A stretch of DNA of 42,939 nt from Rhodobiaceae bacterium (GCA_021404525.1 JAAWWE010000017.1:1-42939); one strand, 5' to 3'; counted from the stretch's first letter, positions 1-6,944 are shown. Notes: a model not told the origin generated them from the sequence alone. Program-made: numbers and translations.

Positions 1-261
1 TTTTGGGGGGGGGGCCGGGTGCTGAAGTCTTGGCCCCGCCAGGCAAGGCCGACCAGGGCCAACAGGCTTTCGACGAACCCGGTCGTCTGTCTGAATGGCA
101 GTATCGCTGTAGGTCTGTTGGCGACCACGATTGCCTGTCGGCGCGGCCTCCCAGCACATCTCGGGATCGAACCAGATCGTCAGCGAGCCCCGGCGCTTGA
201 GCGCTTCATTGTAGGCTGGCCAGTTCCTGGTCTTGTAGGTCGGGGATGTCGGTTTGCTCAT
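1..261 (-). pseudogene. IS5-family transposase, truncated and internally deleted
   Basis: Minus-strand translation from the ATG at 259-261 begins MSKPTSPTYKTRNWPAYNEA and continues to ...YSDTAIQT, the usual N-terminus of IS5-type transposases with the WFDPEM motif. After AIQT the frame is lost. The expected continuation (TTGFVESLLALVGL) is found in another frame a few bases later, and the usual connecting segment (about a dozen residues in relatives) is missing. The gene is therefore disabled by a small deletion with frame change, and is also cut by the window start. It cannot encode an active transposase as read. A sequencing error near the contig edge is possible for the frame change but would not explain the missing residues. 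Confidence 0.65.
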
Positions 262-324
262 GGAGCCCGGCTACCACGCTGGATTCACAAGATGAATCCC
301 TCACGCGATTTGTGCAACAGAGCC
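1..324 (-). mobile_element. IS5-family insertion sequence remnant (one end)
   Basis: The segment carries the start of an IS5-type transposase on the minus strand. It finishes at about 324 in the terminal sequence that reads GGCTCTGTTGCACAAAT on the minus strand, a common end of IS5-type elements in Rhodobacterales. A short perfect inverted repeat (GGATTCA ... TGAATCC) lies just inside, between the end and the transposase start. The element is cut by the window edge, where a run of G (5-14) looks like an assembly tail. Family is inferred from remembered similarity. Confidence 0.7.
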
Positions 325-572
325 TGTCTAAGTCAGAGATTTGTCATGCTGTACATGCGTCAGATGACATTGAAGGTGAGATTCTAGAGGGTATTTCAAG
401 CGTCCCATTTGGACGTGCAGTAGCAACGATACGGGCCGCCACTATTGGTCAGTCTCTCGATGAGATGGTATCGCAGCTTGCGAATTCTCTTCGAGACCAT
501 TGCGCTATGTCAGGCGATGACGCATCATCGGTTGTTCCCAACCTCCGTCAGAGAAATCAAAACCAGCGATAG
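325..572 (+). pseudogene. Possible 3' remnant of a gene interrupted by the IS5 element
   Basis: Immediately beyond the IS end an open frame runs on to a stop at 570-572 (about 80 residues after the junction, with ...EGEILEGISSVPFGRAVATI...). It has no start of its own that makes sense, because the only upstream Met lies inside the IS. That is what a gene tail cut off by an insertion would look like. I do not recognise the residues and no partner gene is visible, so the open frame may also be chance. Confidence 0.2.
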
Positions 573-580
573 CATCCAGT

Positions 581-1000
581 TCAAAGATGCCGAAGCCACA
601 GGTAGGCATAGGGGATGCTGCAAAAGATGATGCCAAAGAGGCCCCCTGCCCAAGACTTTGCTGCGATGAAAGCATTGAACATGATGCCAGCCCCGGCAGT
701 AGCATCAAGTTGTGATAATGACAGCCAAGGCTCAACAAAAAGAACCAGTACCGAGAGCATGATGTAGCAGCCCGCCGCTGCTCTCACGCTCTGGCTGTTG
801 TAGCTCTTGATTGCGCCTACCAACCATATGTCAACAGCCAATGCGGCTATTGCCATGATCAAAAAAGACGAGCCAGCAACTCCAAATATCAGCGGCATAG
901 CGATTGCTTGACCTACACGATCAAAACTGCTTGCATCACCAAAATGGAACTGAAAGACTGAGAAGTATTTGAAAATTAGATAGGCATACAGAACGAGCAT
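581..1000 (-). CDS. Hypothetical multi-pass membrane protein
   Basis: The 139-residue product is strongly hydrophobic, with about four predicted membrane segments (roughly residues 3-20, 31-58, 70-92 and 105-135) and few charges. I do not recognise a family. It lies 20 bp downstream of, and on the same strand as, the small acidic protein at 1021-1332, so the two probably form one transcription unit diverging from the VirD4-like gene. Membrane proteins next to conjugative coupling proteins often belong to the transfer apparatus, but nothing in the sequence proves that here. The AT content is higher than in the catabolic genes to the right, consistent with acquired DNA. Confidence 0.6.
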   Translation of the reverse strand: MLVLYAYLIFKYFSVFQFHFGDASSFDRVGQAIAMPLIFGVAGSSFLIMAIAALAVDIWLVGAIKSYNSQSVRAAAGCYIMLSVLVLFVEPWLSLSQLDATAGAGIMFNAFIAAKSWAGGLFGIIFCSIPYAYLWLRHL

Positions 1001-1020
1001 CTCTAATTAGCCCCAAAAAT

Positions 1021-1332
1021 TCATCTGTCTAAATCCTGATCTTTGTCTTGTTCGTGTTCAATATCAGGGCTTTCCATGTCACGCCCATAAAGGTCATCGC
1101 GGCTGAAATCGTGTGGCCCCGCTATGCCCTTTTCTTGAGCATCGTCGCGGTTCCATTCATGCATCATGGCGGGCGTGACCCTTTCGCTAAACCAGCCCTT
1201 CTCAACGACCTCTTGCCGGATAGAATTGACGGCGAATCCCATCTCTTTTGCCGCAGCGTCCAGTATCTCACGGCCCACTGAACGGCTATGAACCTCGTCT
1301 GTCACCTGATCCTTTTCATCCCGGTTTGCCAT
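1021..1332 (-). CDS. Small hydrophilic plasmid-associated protein
   Basis: The product is 103 residues, highly charged, with an acidic Asp/Glu-rich C-terminus (...HEQDKDQDLDR). It is preceded by a good ribosome binding site (AAGGAG, 8 bases before the ATG at 1330-1332). The middle segment (EILDAAAKEMGFAVNSIRQE) looks helical. Its start codon overlaps, on the opposite strand, the first possible ATG of the VirD4-like gene, so the two genes are transcribed divergently from a very tight junction. I recognise no domain. The context suggests an accessory protein of the mobilisation region. The clear ribosome site makes it a real gene. Confidence 0.65.
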   Translation of the reverse strand: MANRDEKDQVTDEVHSRSVGREILDAAAKEMGFAVNSIRQEVVEKGWFSERVTPAMMHEWNRDDAQEKGIAGPHDFSRDDLYGRDMESPDIEHEQDKDQDLDR

Positions 1333-3007
1333 GAATCAGCTCCTTACCAGCTCGCAGCACCTCACGCAGATCATGGCACATCCCCCGCCCTGCATCACCG
1401 GTTTAGATACCCCTTTGGTGCGGTTTTCCCCAATGCCGGGGGATACGTGGTCGTTGCGTGATGCTTTTGAAGGCACGGCCATCTTTGGGCGCTCTGGTTC
1501 CGGCAAGACGAGCGGCAGCGGCGCTGCCCTCGCCAAATCCTTTCTGCGCGCAGGGATCGGCGGGCTGGTCATGTGCGCCAAGCCTGACGAGGCCGACACG
1601 TGGGAACGCTACGCCGCCGAGACCGGCCGCAGCGCCTCGATCATTCGGTTTAATGGCGATGGGCATTACCGCTTTAACTTCCTTGAATATCAGATGCAGC
1701 GCGATGGCCTGTCAGCCGATGTGCTGGCGACGGAGGTGGTGAACACGCTGCAAACGGTAATGGATGTAGCGGGCCGCGCTGGCGGGCTGGAAGCCGCCAG
1801 CAAGGGCGATGAGTTTTGGCCCAAGGCCACACGCCAGCTCTTGCTGCGGGCCATTGACATGCTCTACGCCACTACGGGCCGCGTGCGGCTGGCCGAGCCG
1901 ATGGATTTCATCGAAAGTGCACCGACCGACCGGGCGATGATGCAGGATGAACATTGGCGCAATACGTCCTTTTTTGCGCAGGTCTACCGCGACTATTACG
2001 CAACCGGCGGCGGAGCGAACCCGCCTGCCCCGCAAGATATCCGGCGGCTTGATCAGTTCTGGCGTACCAGTTTCCCGACCTGCCCCGACAAGACGCAAGG
2101 CAACATCCTAATCACCCTGCAAACTGATCTCGAAGACCTGCTGTGGCCCAAGCTACGCAAGATTTTCTCGACTGATACCAATGTGGTGCCCGAGCTGACC
2201 CATGATGGCGCGATAATCTTAATGGACTTTCCAACGCTTACTTGGGGCAATACCGGCGTGCTGGCGCAGATGATCATGAAATACCTATGGATGCGCGCTG
2301 CGCAGCGACGCGAGGTGCAGGCACACACCCGGCCCTTGTTCTTGTGGGCCGATGAATGCCAGTATTTTCTTTCTGGCGAGGATATGACGTTTCAGAGTAC
2401 GGCCCGCAGCTCACGCACCGCCACGGTGCTCATGACGCAGAATTTGCCAAGCTTTTATAGCCGCATCGGCGGCCATCGGCCCGAACACACGATCAACGCC
2501 ATGATGGGCAATCTGCGTACCAAGATTTTTCACCAAAATGATTGCATGACCACGAACGAATGGGCCGCCAATCTGATCGGTAAGACCAGTGTATGGCGGC
2601 GCAGCTTCGGCACTAACAGCGGCTGGAATGAGAGCCATACGAGTGGCAGCTTGCACGGCGGCTCGATCACTAGCAGTGACGGGATCGCTTCAGGCACCAC
2701 GTCGAGCTTTGGATACAGCAATGGTGGTTCCAGCGGACAAACCGGCACGAACCGGGGTCAAAACACAAGCCACAGCGAAAGCGAGCAAAACAGCATCAAT
2801 TGGGGCCAGTCGCAGGGCACATCCGGCGGCACCAATCAGGGCATGCAAGAGCAGCGCGATTACGCGGTGGAGCCGCAGGAGTTCGCCACCGATCTACTCA
2901 GTGGCGGGCCGCGCAACGACAATACCGTGACCGGCGTGGTCGTGCTGCCCGGGCGCAGTTTTGAGCGCAACGGCAAACATTGGATGCAGATCGGATTCAA
3001 GCAATGA
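1331..3007 (+). CDS. VirD4/TraG-like conjugative coupling ATPase
   Basis: This is a P-loop ATPase of the type IV secretion coupling-protein group, which delivers relaxase-bound DNA to the transfer channel. The Walker A motif GRSGSGKT is at residues 53-60. A Walker B-like segment (FLWADECQYF) lies near residue 340, followed by an SSRTATVLMTQNLPSFY stretch typical of the group. Unlike classical VirD4 it has no N-terminal membrane helices. The last ~130 residues include an unusual Ser/Gly/Asn/Thr/Gln-rich segment (about residues 425-515). The first ATG (1331) overlaps the divergent gene start and lacks a clear ribosome site, so Met15 (1373) is an alternative. Downstream genes are coupled by 4-bp overlaps, and one of the membrane proteins there may supply the missing anchor (inference). 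Confidence 0.8.
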   Translation: MNQLLTSSQHLTQIMAHPPPCITGLDTPLVRFSPMPGDTWSLRDAFEGTAIFGRSGSGKTSGSGAALAKSFLRAGIGGLVMCAKPDEADTWERYAAETGRSASIIRFNGDGHYRFNFLEYQMQRDGLSADVLATEVVNTLQTVMDVAGRAGGLEAASKGDEFWPKATRQLLLRAIDMLYATTGRVRLAEPMDFIESAPTDRAMMQDEHWRNTSFFAQVYRDYYATGGGANPPAPQDIRRLDQFWRTSFPTCPDKTQGNILITLQTDLEDLLWPKLRKIFSTDTNVVPELTHDGAIILMDFPTLTWGNTGVLAQMIMKYLWMRAAQRREVQAHTRPLFLWADECQYFLSGEDMTFQSTARSSRTATVLMTQNLPSFYSRIGGHRPEHTINAMMGNLRTKIFHQNDCMTTNEWAANLIGKTSVWRRSFGTNSGWNESHTSGSLHGGSITSSDGIASGTTSSFGYSNGGSSGQTGTNRGQNTSHSESEQNSINWGQSQGTSGGTNQGMQEQRDYAVEPQEFATDLLSGGPRNDNTVTGVVVLPGRSFERNGKHWMQIGFKQ

Positions 3008-3423
3008 GATGGCTGCTCGCACAAATTCTGTGGGTGCCGAAGCTGATCTTGCTCGGCCTCCTAGTCTTCCTTGGATATAGCTACTTCACTCGCATGCTAT
3101 CAGGCATAGAAGCTGCGATGCATGCCGGAATTGTGGTTGCCATGATGGTTGCCGTGGATAAGTCCCAAGAGCGGCTTCTGAGGCGTCGTCCGCGCTTCCC
3201 GCGTGTTCGCCTGCCCAAACCCTCAAAGAAGGCCACAGCACCCCCTGTGGCAGCTCCTATGACCGCTCAGGCCTCTCAGGAGCGCCGCTTCGCCCCGGTG
3301 CCCTTGGCAGAGGCCATTGAGCACCAGACGAGCGCTCCTACGCCCGTTCTTTCCGATCGCATGCGCGCCTTCATTGAGCGTGGCGATCGTGCGATTCACC
3401 AATCTGGGGGACAGAATTCATGA
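3004..3423 (+). CDS. Small membrane protein coupled to the VirD4-like gene
   Basis: The start ATG overlaps the stop of the upstream ATPase (ATGA), indicating translational coupling. The 139-residue product has two membrane segments (about residues 8-30 and 36-55), then a basic stretch with RLLRRRPRFPRVRLPKPSKK, and a long Ala/Pro-rich, probably disordered cytoplasmic tail. I recognise no family. A protein with two N-terminal helices encoded right after a coupling ATPase that lacks its own membrane helices could act as its membrane anchor. This is an inference from position and topology only. Confidence 0.65.
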   Translation: MRWLLAQILWVPKLILLGLLVFLGYSYFTRMLSGIEAAMHAGIVVAMMVAVDKSQERLLRRRPRFPRVRLPKPSKKATAPPVAAPMTAQASQERRFAPVPLAEAIEHQTSAPTPVLSDRMRAFIERGDRAIHQSGGQNS

Positions 3424-3734
3424 GCAGAGTGAGAGAGCTTTCAGATATCAAGCTTGCGCTGCTTTTGGCAGCGGCGACATGCCTTGGCGGGTTTGGAGCC
3501 ACGTTCCTTGATCATGTCATGCTTGATGCTTCGACATCCCGCGAAACCGATGTACAGATCGTGCAGCTCGCTATCGGTGTGTTGAGTGAAGAACTGGATC
3601 AATCAGACGAGGCGAATATTGCAAAGGACAGAGCACTTCGCACTTGGGCTGTCGATACGCTCAACGCAGTTGCAGATGTGAAGTTACCAGAAGAAGCATC
3701 GTGCGATGCTCATCGATGGGAACGTCTCATTTGA
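3420..3734 (+). CDS. Hypothetical membrane-anchored protein of the transfer operon
   Basis: It begins with ATG overlapping the preceding stop (ATGA) and is thus the third gene of a coupled series. The 104-residue product has one hydrophobic segment (about residues 11-33, LALLLAAATCLGGFGATFL) followed by a soluble, acidic helical part (residues 40-95). That fits a single-pass inner-membrane protein with a periplasmic domain. No family is recognised. It overlaps the next frame by 29 bp, and the next frame encodes a SecD-like segment, so the two could once have been one longer gene that suffered a frameshift. Confidence 0.5.
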   Translation: MSRVRELSDIKLALLLAAATCLGGFGATFLDHVMLDASTSRETDVQIVQLAIGVLSEELDQSDEANIAKDRALRTWAVDTLNAVADVKLPEEASCDAHRWERLI

Positions 3735-3981
3735 TCTAAGCGCTAGGAACGCCTCGCTTGACACTGAGGCATTGGAGATCATCAGGCGGCGCATCGCCTC
3801 TGTTGGCGGCAGAGAGCCAATCATAGAACGGCAAGGCACGAGCCGAATCTTAGTTGAGATTCCGGGTGTCGGTTCCGTATCTGAGCTTCAGGACTTGATT
3901 GGCTCCACTTCTGACCTGACATTTGATGCCATTCCGCAAGCGCCCGACAACATGCAGGCAGATACGAACAGAGCAGATTAG
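3706..3981 (+). CDS. Stand-alone SecD-like (P1 domain) fragment
   Basis: Residues ~20-80 match the periplasmic P1 head region of SecD, the Sec translocon accessory subunit. The pattern EIIRRRIASVGGREPIIERQ followed by RILVEIPGV and an LIGSTSDLTF-like stretch is characteristic of SecD. A normal SecD has more than 500 residues with six membrane helices; here only 91 residues exist and no helices follow. It overlaps the previous membrane-anchored gene by 29 bp in another frame. It may be a repurposed periplasmic domain or a relic of a frameshifted membrane-SecD fusion. No obvious ribosome site was found. The recognition of the SecD pattern is firm; the status as a functional gene is not. Confidence 0.5.
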   Translation: MLIDGNVSFDLSARNASLDTEALEIIRRRIASVGGREPIIERQGTSRILVEIPGVGSVSELQDLIGSTSDLTFDAIPQAPDNMQADTNRAD

Positions 3982-4043
3982 TCTCACAACCTTCGGCAAA
4001 CTGAAAGCTCGCGCAACAAAGCGCAAATATCTGGGAGTGGGCG

Positions 4044-4250
4044 CTATGTGAGCCGATCTAGGGTTGATCGGGCAAGCTCGCGTAAGACTTCCGGGATGTT
4101 CAAAGACAGCCCCCATAACAAGGCCACCAAGCACAGGCCACAGACCGCTAGCATTGCCAATGCCACCCCCGCTCCCGCTAATGTGTATGATCTGATCTTA
4201 AGGGGGCCAAGCTCAAATACAATTGGGTGTTCCCTCGACGGTTCCTGCAT
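4044..4250 (-). CDS. Small membrane protein, unknown function
   Basis: The product is 68 residues with one or two hydrophobic segments (about residues 22-50, LAGAGVALAMLAVCGLCLVALLW), preceded by a polar N-terminus and followed by a charged amphipathic tail. A strong ribosome binding site (GGAGG, 7 bases before ATG at 4248-4250) on the minus strand supports translation. It is transcribed towards the SecD-like gene, in the opposite direction. No family recognised. It lies within the mobilisation region with no closely linked partner on its strand. Confidence 0.5.
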   Translation of the reverse strand: MQEPSREHPIVFELGPLKIRSYTLAGAGVALAMLAVCGLCLVALLWGLSLNIPEVLRELARSTLDRLT

Positions 4251-4978
4251 CGTTTGCCTCCATCATCCATAATTGACGAGCAGACTTGAGCTGCTGCGCG
4301 CCGTTCTGCGGTTGATCATGACTGAGCGGGGCAAAGTGCCCAATGCACGGCCACTTTCGTGCAGTTTTGGGGCTGAGACTAGCGGCTAACAACTTCCACT
4401 ATCAGGGGGAAGCAGTTCCACCTTGACTTGCCCGAAACGATGGGAGAGAGGCCGCTTTGATTGGCAGACCGAAGCTACTTACAGTAACGAGAATTGGCCA
4501 TTTCTCTTGTCAAGTAATCTACAACATTTAGCGGTTTAATTTGAGTCAACACTAATGTTCGGGCGCAATCCCAAGAATTGGCGTTGACCCAGTAGATCGG
4601 CATTCAGTAATTTGAAGAAGCAACGGACGCAGTGCTGCTAACACTGCGCCCAATGCTGGTACCGCCAATTGAAGACGGCGGCGTGTCGCATGGCTGTAAA
4701 ACACAGCACTCACACCGTTTGTGTGCCATGCGACACGTCTTACCGTCAATCTCGGAATGAGTCGGACGGGCTAGCCTCAATCCTTTATTTACAGTGGTTT
4801 CAGTGGTTTGAGCAACTGATTTTCGCCTTGTTTTTGCCTAGCAAGGTGCTTGTTTTTGTTAGTATTTTTTACAATATGTATAAGGTGATCATCTTGTTCA
4901 TGGTCATGCCGATGCTCAGCAAAAAACTTCACCAAAAGTGTACCACATGTTTCATTTCAGACACCTGTTAGCGGTGTT
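4251..4978. other. Non-coding stretch between small membrane gene and IS3 scar
   Basis: About 730 bases with lower GC and only short, unconvincing open frames. Contents seen: a long inverted repeat at 4682-4737 (listed separately) and AT-rich sequence with many TTT/AAA runs at 4790-4920 just left of the IS3 fragment. No tRNA, CRISPR or recognisable protein was found. It may contain decayed plasmid DNA or part of a replication or transfer origin. Confidence 0.5.
4682..4737. repeat. 13-bp perfect inverted repeat with 30-bp spacer
   Basis: CGTGTCGCATGGC at 4682-4694 is matched by its exact reverse complement at 4725-4737. A further GACGG/CCGTC pair lies outside each arm with unequal gaps, and a small CACAC/GTGTG pair lies inside. 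Such a structure could be a recombination or replication site or a large hairpin. No U-run follows, so a terminator is unlikely. Function is unknown. Confidence 0.6.
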
Positions 4979-5236
4979 TTGGTGTGGCTGAGCCGATCAG
5001 GCAACGTCTGGGATAACGCAGCGATGGAAAGCTTCTTCTCGTCCCTCAAGATCGAACGCGCAAAGCGCAAGGTCTATCGCACACGGGACCAAGCACGCGC
5101 TGATGTCTTCGATTACATCGAACGCTTCTACAATCCGAGGCGACGCCACTCGACCATCGGATATCTAAGCCCTATGCAATACGAGGAGAGAGCGATGAAA
5201 GCTTAAGTTGCTGTCCACGAAACCGGCAGCAGCTCA
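4979..5236 (+). mobile_element. IS3-family transposase (OrfB) C-terminal remnant and IS end
   Basis: The open frame at 4982-5206 gives SRSGNVWDNAAMESFFSSLK, then a segment with YIERFYNPRRRHSTIGYLSP. This is the C-terminal DDE (rve) domain of IS3-family OrfB, including the catalytic Glu of the MESFFSSLK motif. The rest of the element is missing. The right end is placed at about 5236 because the relaxase reading frame on the minus strand stops matching its family exactly there; the terminal bases read GAGCTGCTGCCGGTTTCGTG on the minus strand. One end and about 70 codons survive, so the copy is inactive. Confidence 0.75.
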
Positions 5237-5592
5237 ATCAGCCCCTTCGCCACGAGTTGTTCCTGGGCGAAGGTTCGCGCCAGCTCCACCCGCTTTTCGT
5301 GGCTCAGTTCGCGCGGCAGCGCTACTTCGACCTCAAAAGCGAGCTGCGCATCTTTGCGGGGTGAACCCGCCTCGACCGTGTTCCATAGCGTCTCACGATT
5401 GGCGAGCTGCGCCGGTATGTTCTCCGGCAGCAGCACTTCCGTGTGCTCGATACCGCCCTTGCGGGTGTAGTCATGTGTGACCCCTGCCCGCTCATCGTGC
5501 AGCTTTTCACCTGCCCTGTAGGCCGCCGCTGCGACCGACGAGCGCCCCTCTGATCTTTTGACGAATTTGACCCGTAAGTGATACATAGCCAT
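5203..5592 (-). pseudogene. MobA/MobL-family relaxase, truncated by IS3 remnant
   Basis: The N-terminal 118 residues match MobA/MobL (MOBQ) relaxases: MAMYHLRVKFVKRSEGRSSV, AAAYRAGEKLHDER, HDYTRKGG and a segment equivalent to AFEVEVALPREL. These proteins nick the plasmid origin of transfer. From about codon 119 the frame enters the IS3 end and terminates (…ELLPVSWTAT), so the rest of the relaxase, including the histidine-rich metal site, is absent. The fragment cannot nick DNA. It shows that this region once carried its own mobilisation system together with the coupling ATPase upstream. The start is the ATG at 5590-5592, with an alternative upstream Met-free frame. Confidence 0.75.
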
Positions 5593-5614
5593 GCCGTCAG
5601 CATAGCACGTTTCC

Positions 5615-5657
5615 GGTTAGAAGATAATTGTTCACTTACGCATTGCTGCGCAATGCG
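5615..5657 (-). other. Candidate origin of transfer (oriT)
   Basis: Just upstream of the relaxase start there is a perfect 8-bp inverted repeat with a 3-base loop (CGCATTGC-TGC-GCAATGCG, 5639-5657). On the minus strand it is followed directly by TAAGTG. MOBQ origins typically have an inverted repeat followed by a TAAGTGCGC-like nick region next to the relaxase gene. The TAAGTG part matches but the following CGCCCT does not, so this is a candidate only. Confidence 0.4.
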
Positions 5658-5692
5658 AACAAATTCTTCTCCCTCCATCGCTCTTCACAGAC

Positions 5693-5752
5693 ACTCAATT
5701 ACTCATTTGAGTAAATACTCAAAAGGATGTATGAGTAATTGAGTAAACACTC
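5693..5752. repeat. 8-bp phased ACTC/GAGT box array: partition operator/centromere
   Basis: Tetramers ACTC or GAGT begin at 5693, 5701, 5709, 5717, 5733, 5741 and 5749, exactly 8 bp apart, with AT-rich 4-bp spacers. The position at 5725 (GGAT) is the only one that does not fit. ParG of the TP228 parFGH system is known to bind degenerate ACTC boxes separated by AT-rich spacers. The array sits directly upstream of the parF-like gene, so autoregulation and centromere function are both likely. Confidence 0.8.
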
Positions 5753-5765
5753 ACAGGCAGAAATC

Positions 5766-6428
5766 ATGGCAGTTCTATCCATTCTAAATCCCAAGGGAGG
5801 CAGCGGCAAAACCACGCTCAGCATCAATTTGGCACGCTCCCTACACGAAGCTGGCCAGCGGGTCTTGTTGGTTGACAGCGACCCTCAGGGCAGCGCTCGC
5901 GACTGGCACGCCGCCGATGAAGACAATCCGCTGCCTCTCATTGCGCTCGACCGGCCTAGCAATGTGAAGACGCTGGCGAGTATGGCGGCGAGCTATGATT
6001 GGGTCATCATCGATGGCGCGGCCAAGCTCGCAGACATGATGACGGCAGCGATCAAAATCTCTGATCTCGTACTCATTCCGGTGCAGCCATCGCCCTATGA
6101 TATCTGGGCTGCAAGCGATCTTGTTGATTTCACTAAAGCTCGCCAAGACATCACCGATGGAACGCCAAGCGCCGCCTTCGTCATCACACGCATGATCGAG
6201 GGCACCAAATTGGGCCAAGAAGTCAACGCCGCTCTCTCTGAGTACGGTCTTCCGATCATGGAGACCCGTATCACTCAGCGTCAGATATACCCGCAGACTG
6301 CCGCAGAAGGTCTGACCGTGTTTGATGCAGCCAACGAGAAGGCGCTGCGTGAAATGAAGGCGCTCACCGCCGAAATTCTCGCTTGGGCAGCCGCACATTC
6401 TCAGGAGGTCGTTACACATGGCGCTTAG
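5766..6428 (+). CDS. parA: ParA-family partition ATPase (ParF type)
   Basis: This is a 220-residue deviant Walker ATPase that segregates plasmid copies by dynamic association with the nucleoid. The deviant Walker A NPKGGSGKTT is at residues 8-17, DSDPQGSARDW follows at about 40-50, and VIIDGAAKL is near 84. The short length, absence of an N-terminal DNA-binding domain, and the C-terminal ITQRQIYPQTAAEGLTVFDA segment fit the small type Ib ATPases such as TP228 ParF. The ATG at 5766 is chosen because the conserved N-terminus starts there; a TTG at 5739 lies within the box array. It overlaps the RHH gene by 11 bp. Expression is probably repressed through the array immediately upstream. Confidence 0.9.
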   Translation: MAVLSILNPKGGSGKTTLSINLARSLHEAGQRVLLVDSDPQGSARDWHAADEDNPLPLIALDRPSNVKTLASMAASYDWVIIDGAAKLADMMTAAIKISDLVLIPVQPSPYDIWAASDLVDFTKARQDITDGTPSAAFVITRMIEGTKLGQEVNAALSEYGLPIMETRITQRQIYPQTAAEGLTVFDAANEKALREMKALTAEILAWAAAHSQEVVTHGA

Positions 6429-6627
6429 TGCAAAGAGGCCCAGCCGAGGCGATGCCACCAAACAGCGCTTGTTGCAGGATGTGACCGATACCCGTGAACC
6501 CAAGAAGCGGCTTAATGCGGAGATTGAAGAAAGCCTGTACCGGCAGATCAAGACGAAAGCGGCGCAAGAGGGCCGCAACATCTCAGAAATCACGCGCGCT
6601 CTATGGATTGAGTATTTGAGTAAATGA
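6418..6627 (+). CDS. ParG-like ribbon-helix-helix centromere-binding protein
   Basis: The product is 69 residues: a basic flexible N-terminus (about residues 1-30) then KKRLNAEIEESLYRQIKTKA and NISEITRALWIEYLSK, which fit a ribbon-helix-helix fold (beta strand about 31-36, two helices). Size and layout equal those of ParG, which binds the centromere, represses the operon and stimulates ParF. It starts within the ATPase gene (11-bp overlap), so the two are coupled. Its last codons lie inside the second ACTC/GAGT array. The family assignment rests on pattern, gene order and the matching operator boxes, since RHH proteins diverge quickly. Confidence 0.8.
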   Translation: MALSAKRPSRGDATKQRLLQDVTDTREPKKRLNAEIEESLYRQIKTKAAQEGRNISEITRALWIEYLSK

Positions 6628-6660
6628 GTGATTGCTCAAATACTCAATCTCTCAATGAGT
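6610..6660. repeat. Second 8-bp phased ACTC/GAGT box array
   Basis: Boxes start at 6610, 6618, 6626 (GAGT), 6634 (GCTC), 6642 (ACTC), 6650 (TCTC) and 6657 (GAGT, one base out of phase). They share the AT-rich spacers and 8-bp step of the array upstream of parA. The array covers the 3' end of the ParG-like gene, the 8-bp gap and the 3' end of the convergent toxin gene. It could be a second ParG-binding centromere site or a roadblock between converging transcripts. Confidence 0.7.
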
Positions 6661-6944
6661 CTTTTCACCATATCCATTCGCTCATGCAGCGCTGCAATGA
6701 TCACAATCTCATGCGCGCTCACGGTGTAAAACAGGAAATGGTGACGGCACCGGTAACAGCGGATGGCCTCTAAACCTTCGACGGGCCGGGTTGCCGCAAT
6801 GTCGTCTGCGATACGCTGGCAGCCTTCATGGAGTTCATCAAGGTAGATGTCCGCTTGCTGTTCGCCCCAGCGTTCTTCGGTATCTAGCCAGATCGCAATA
6901 AAATCGTCGTCCGCATCAGCGGTAAATCTGTAGATGCGGTTCAT
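6636..6944 (-). CDS. ParE/RelE-family toxin
   Basis: The 102-residue basic protein has the ParE-type layout: an N-terminal helix hairpin (DDDFIAIWLDTEERWGEQQA), then a YLDELHEGCQRIAD helix, and strands CYRCRHHFLFYTVSAHEIVI ending in ALHERMDMVKRL. ParE toxins inhibit DNA gyrase; related RelE toxins cut mRNA. Its start overlaps the antitoxin stop by 4 bp (ATGA), as usual for a toxin-antitoxin operon. Its 3' end lies 8 bp from the convergent ParG-like gene and inside the second tetramer array. Together with partition genes it stabilises a plasmid by post-segregational killing (known for the family). Confidence 0.85.
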   Translation of the reverse strand: MNRIYRFTADADDDFIAIWLDTEERWGEQQADIYLDELHEGCQRIADDIAATRPVEGLEAIRCYRCRHHFLFYTVSAHEIVIIAALHERMDMVKRLIERLSI

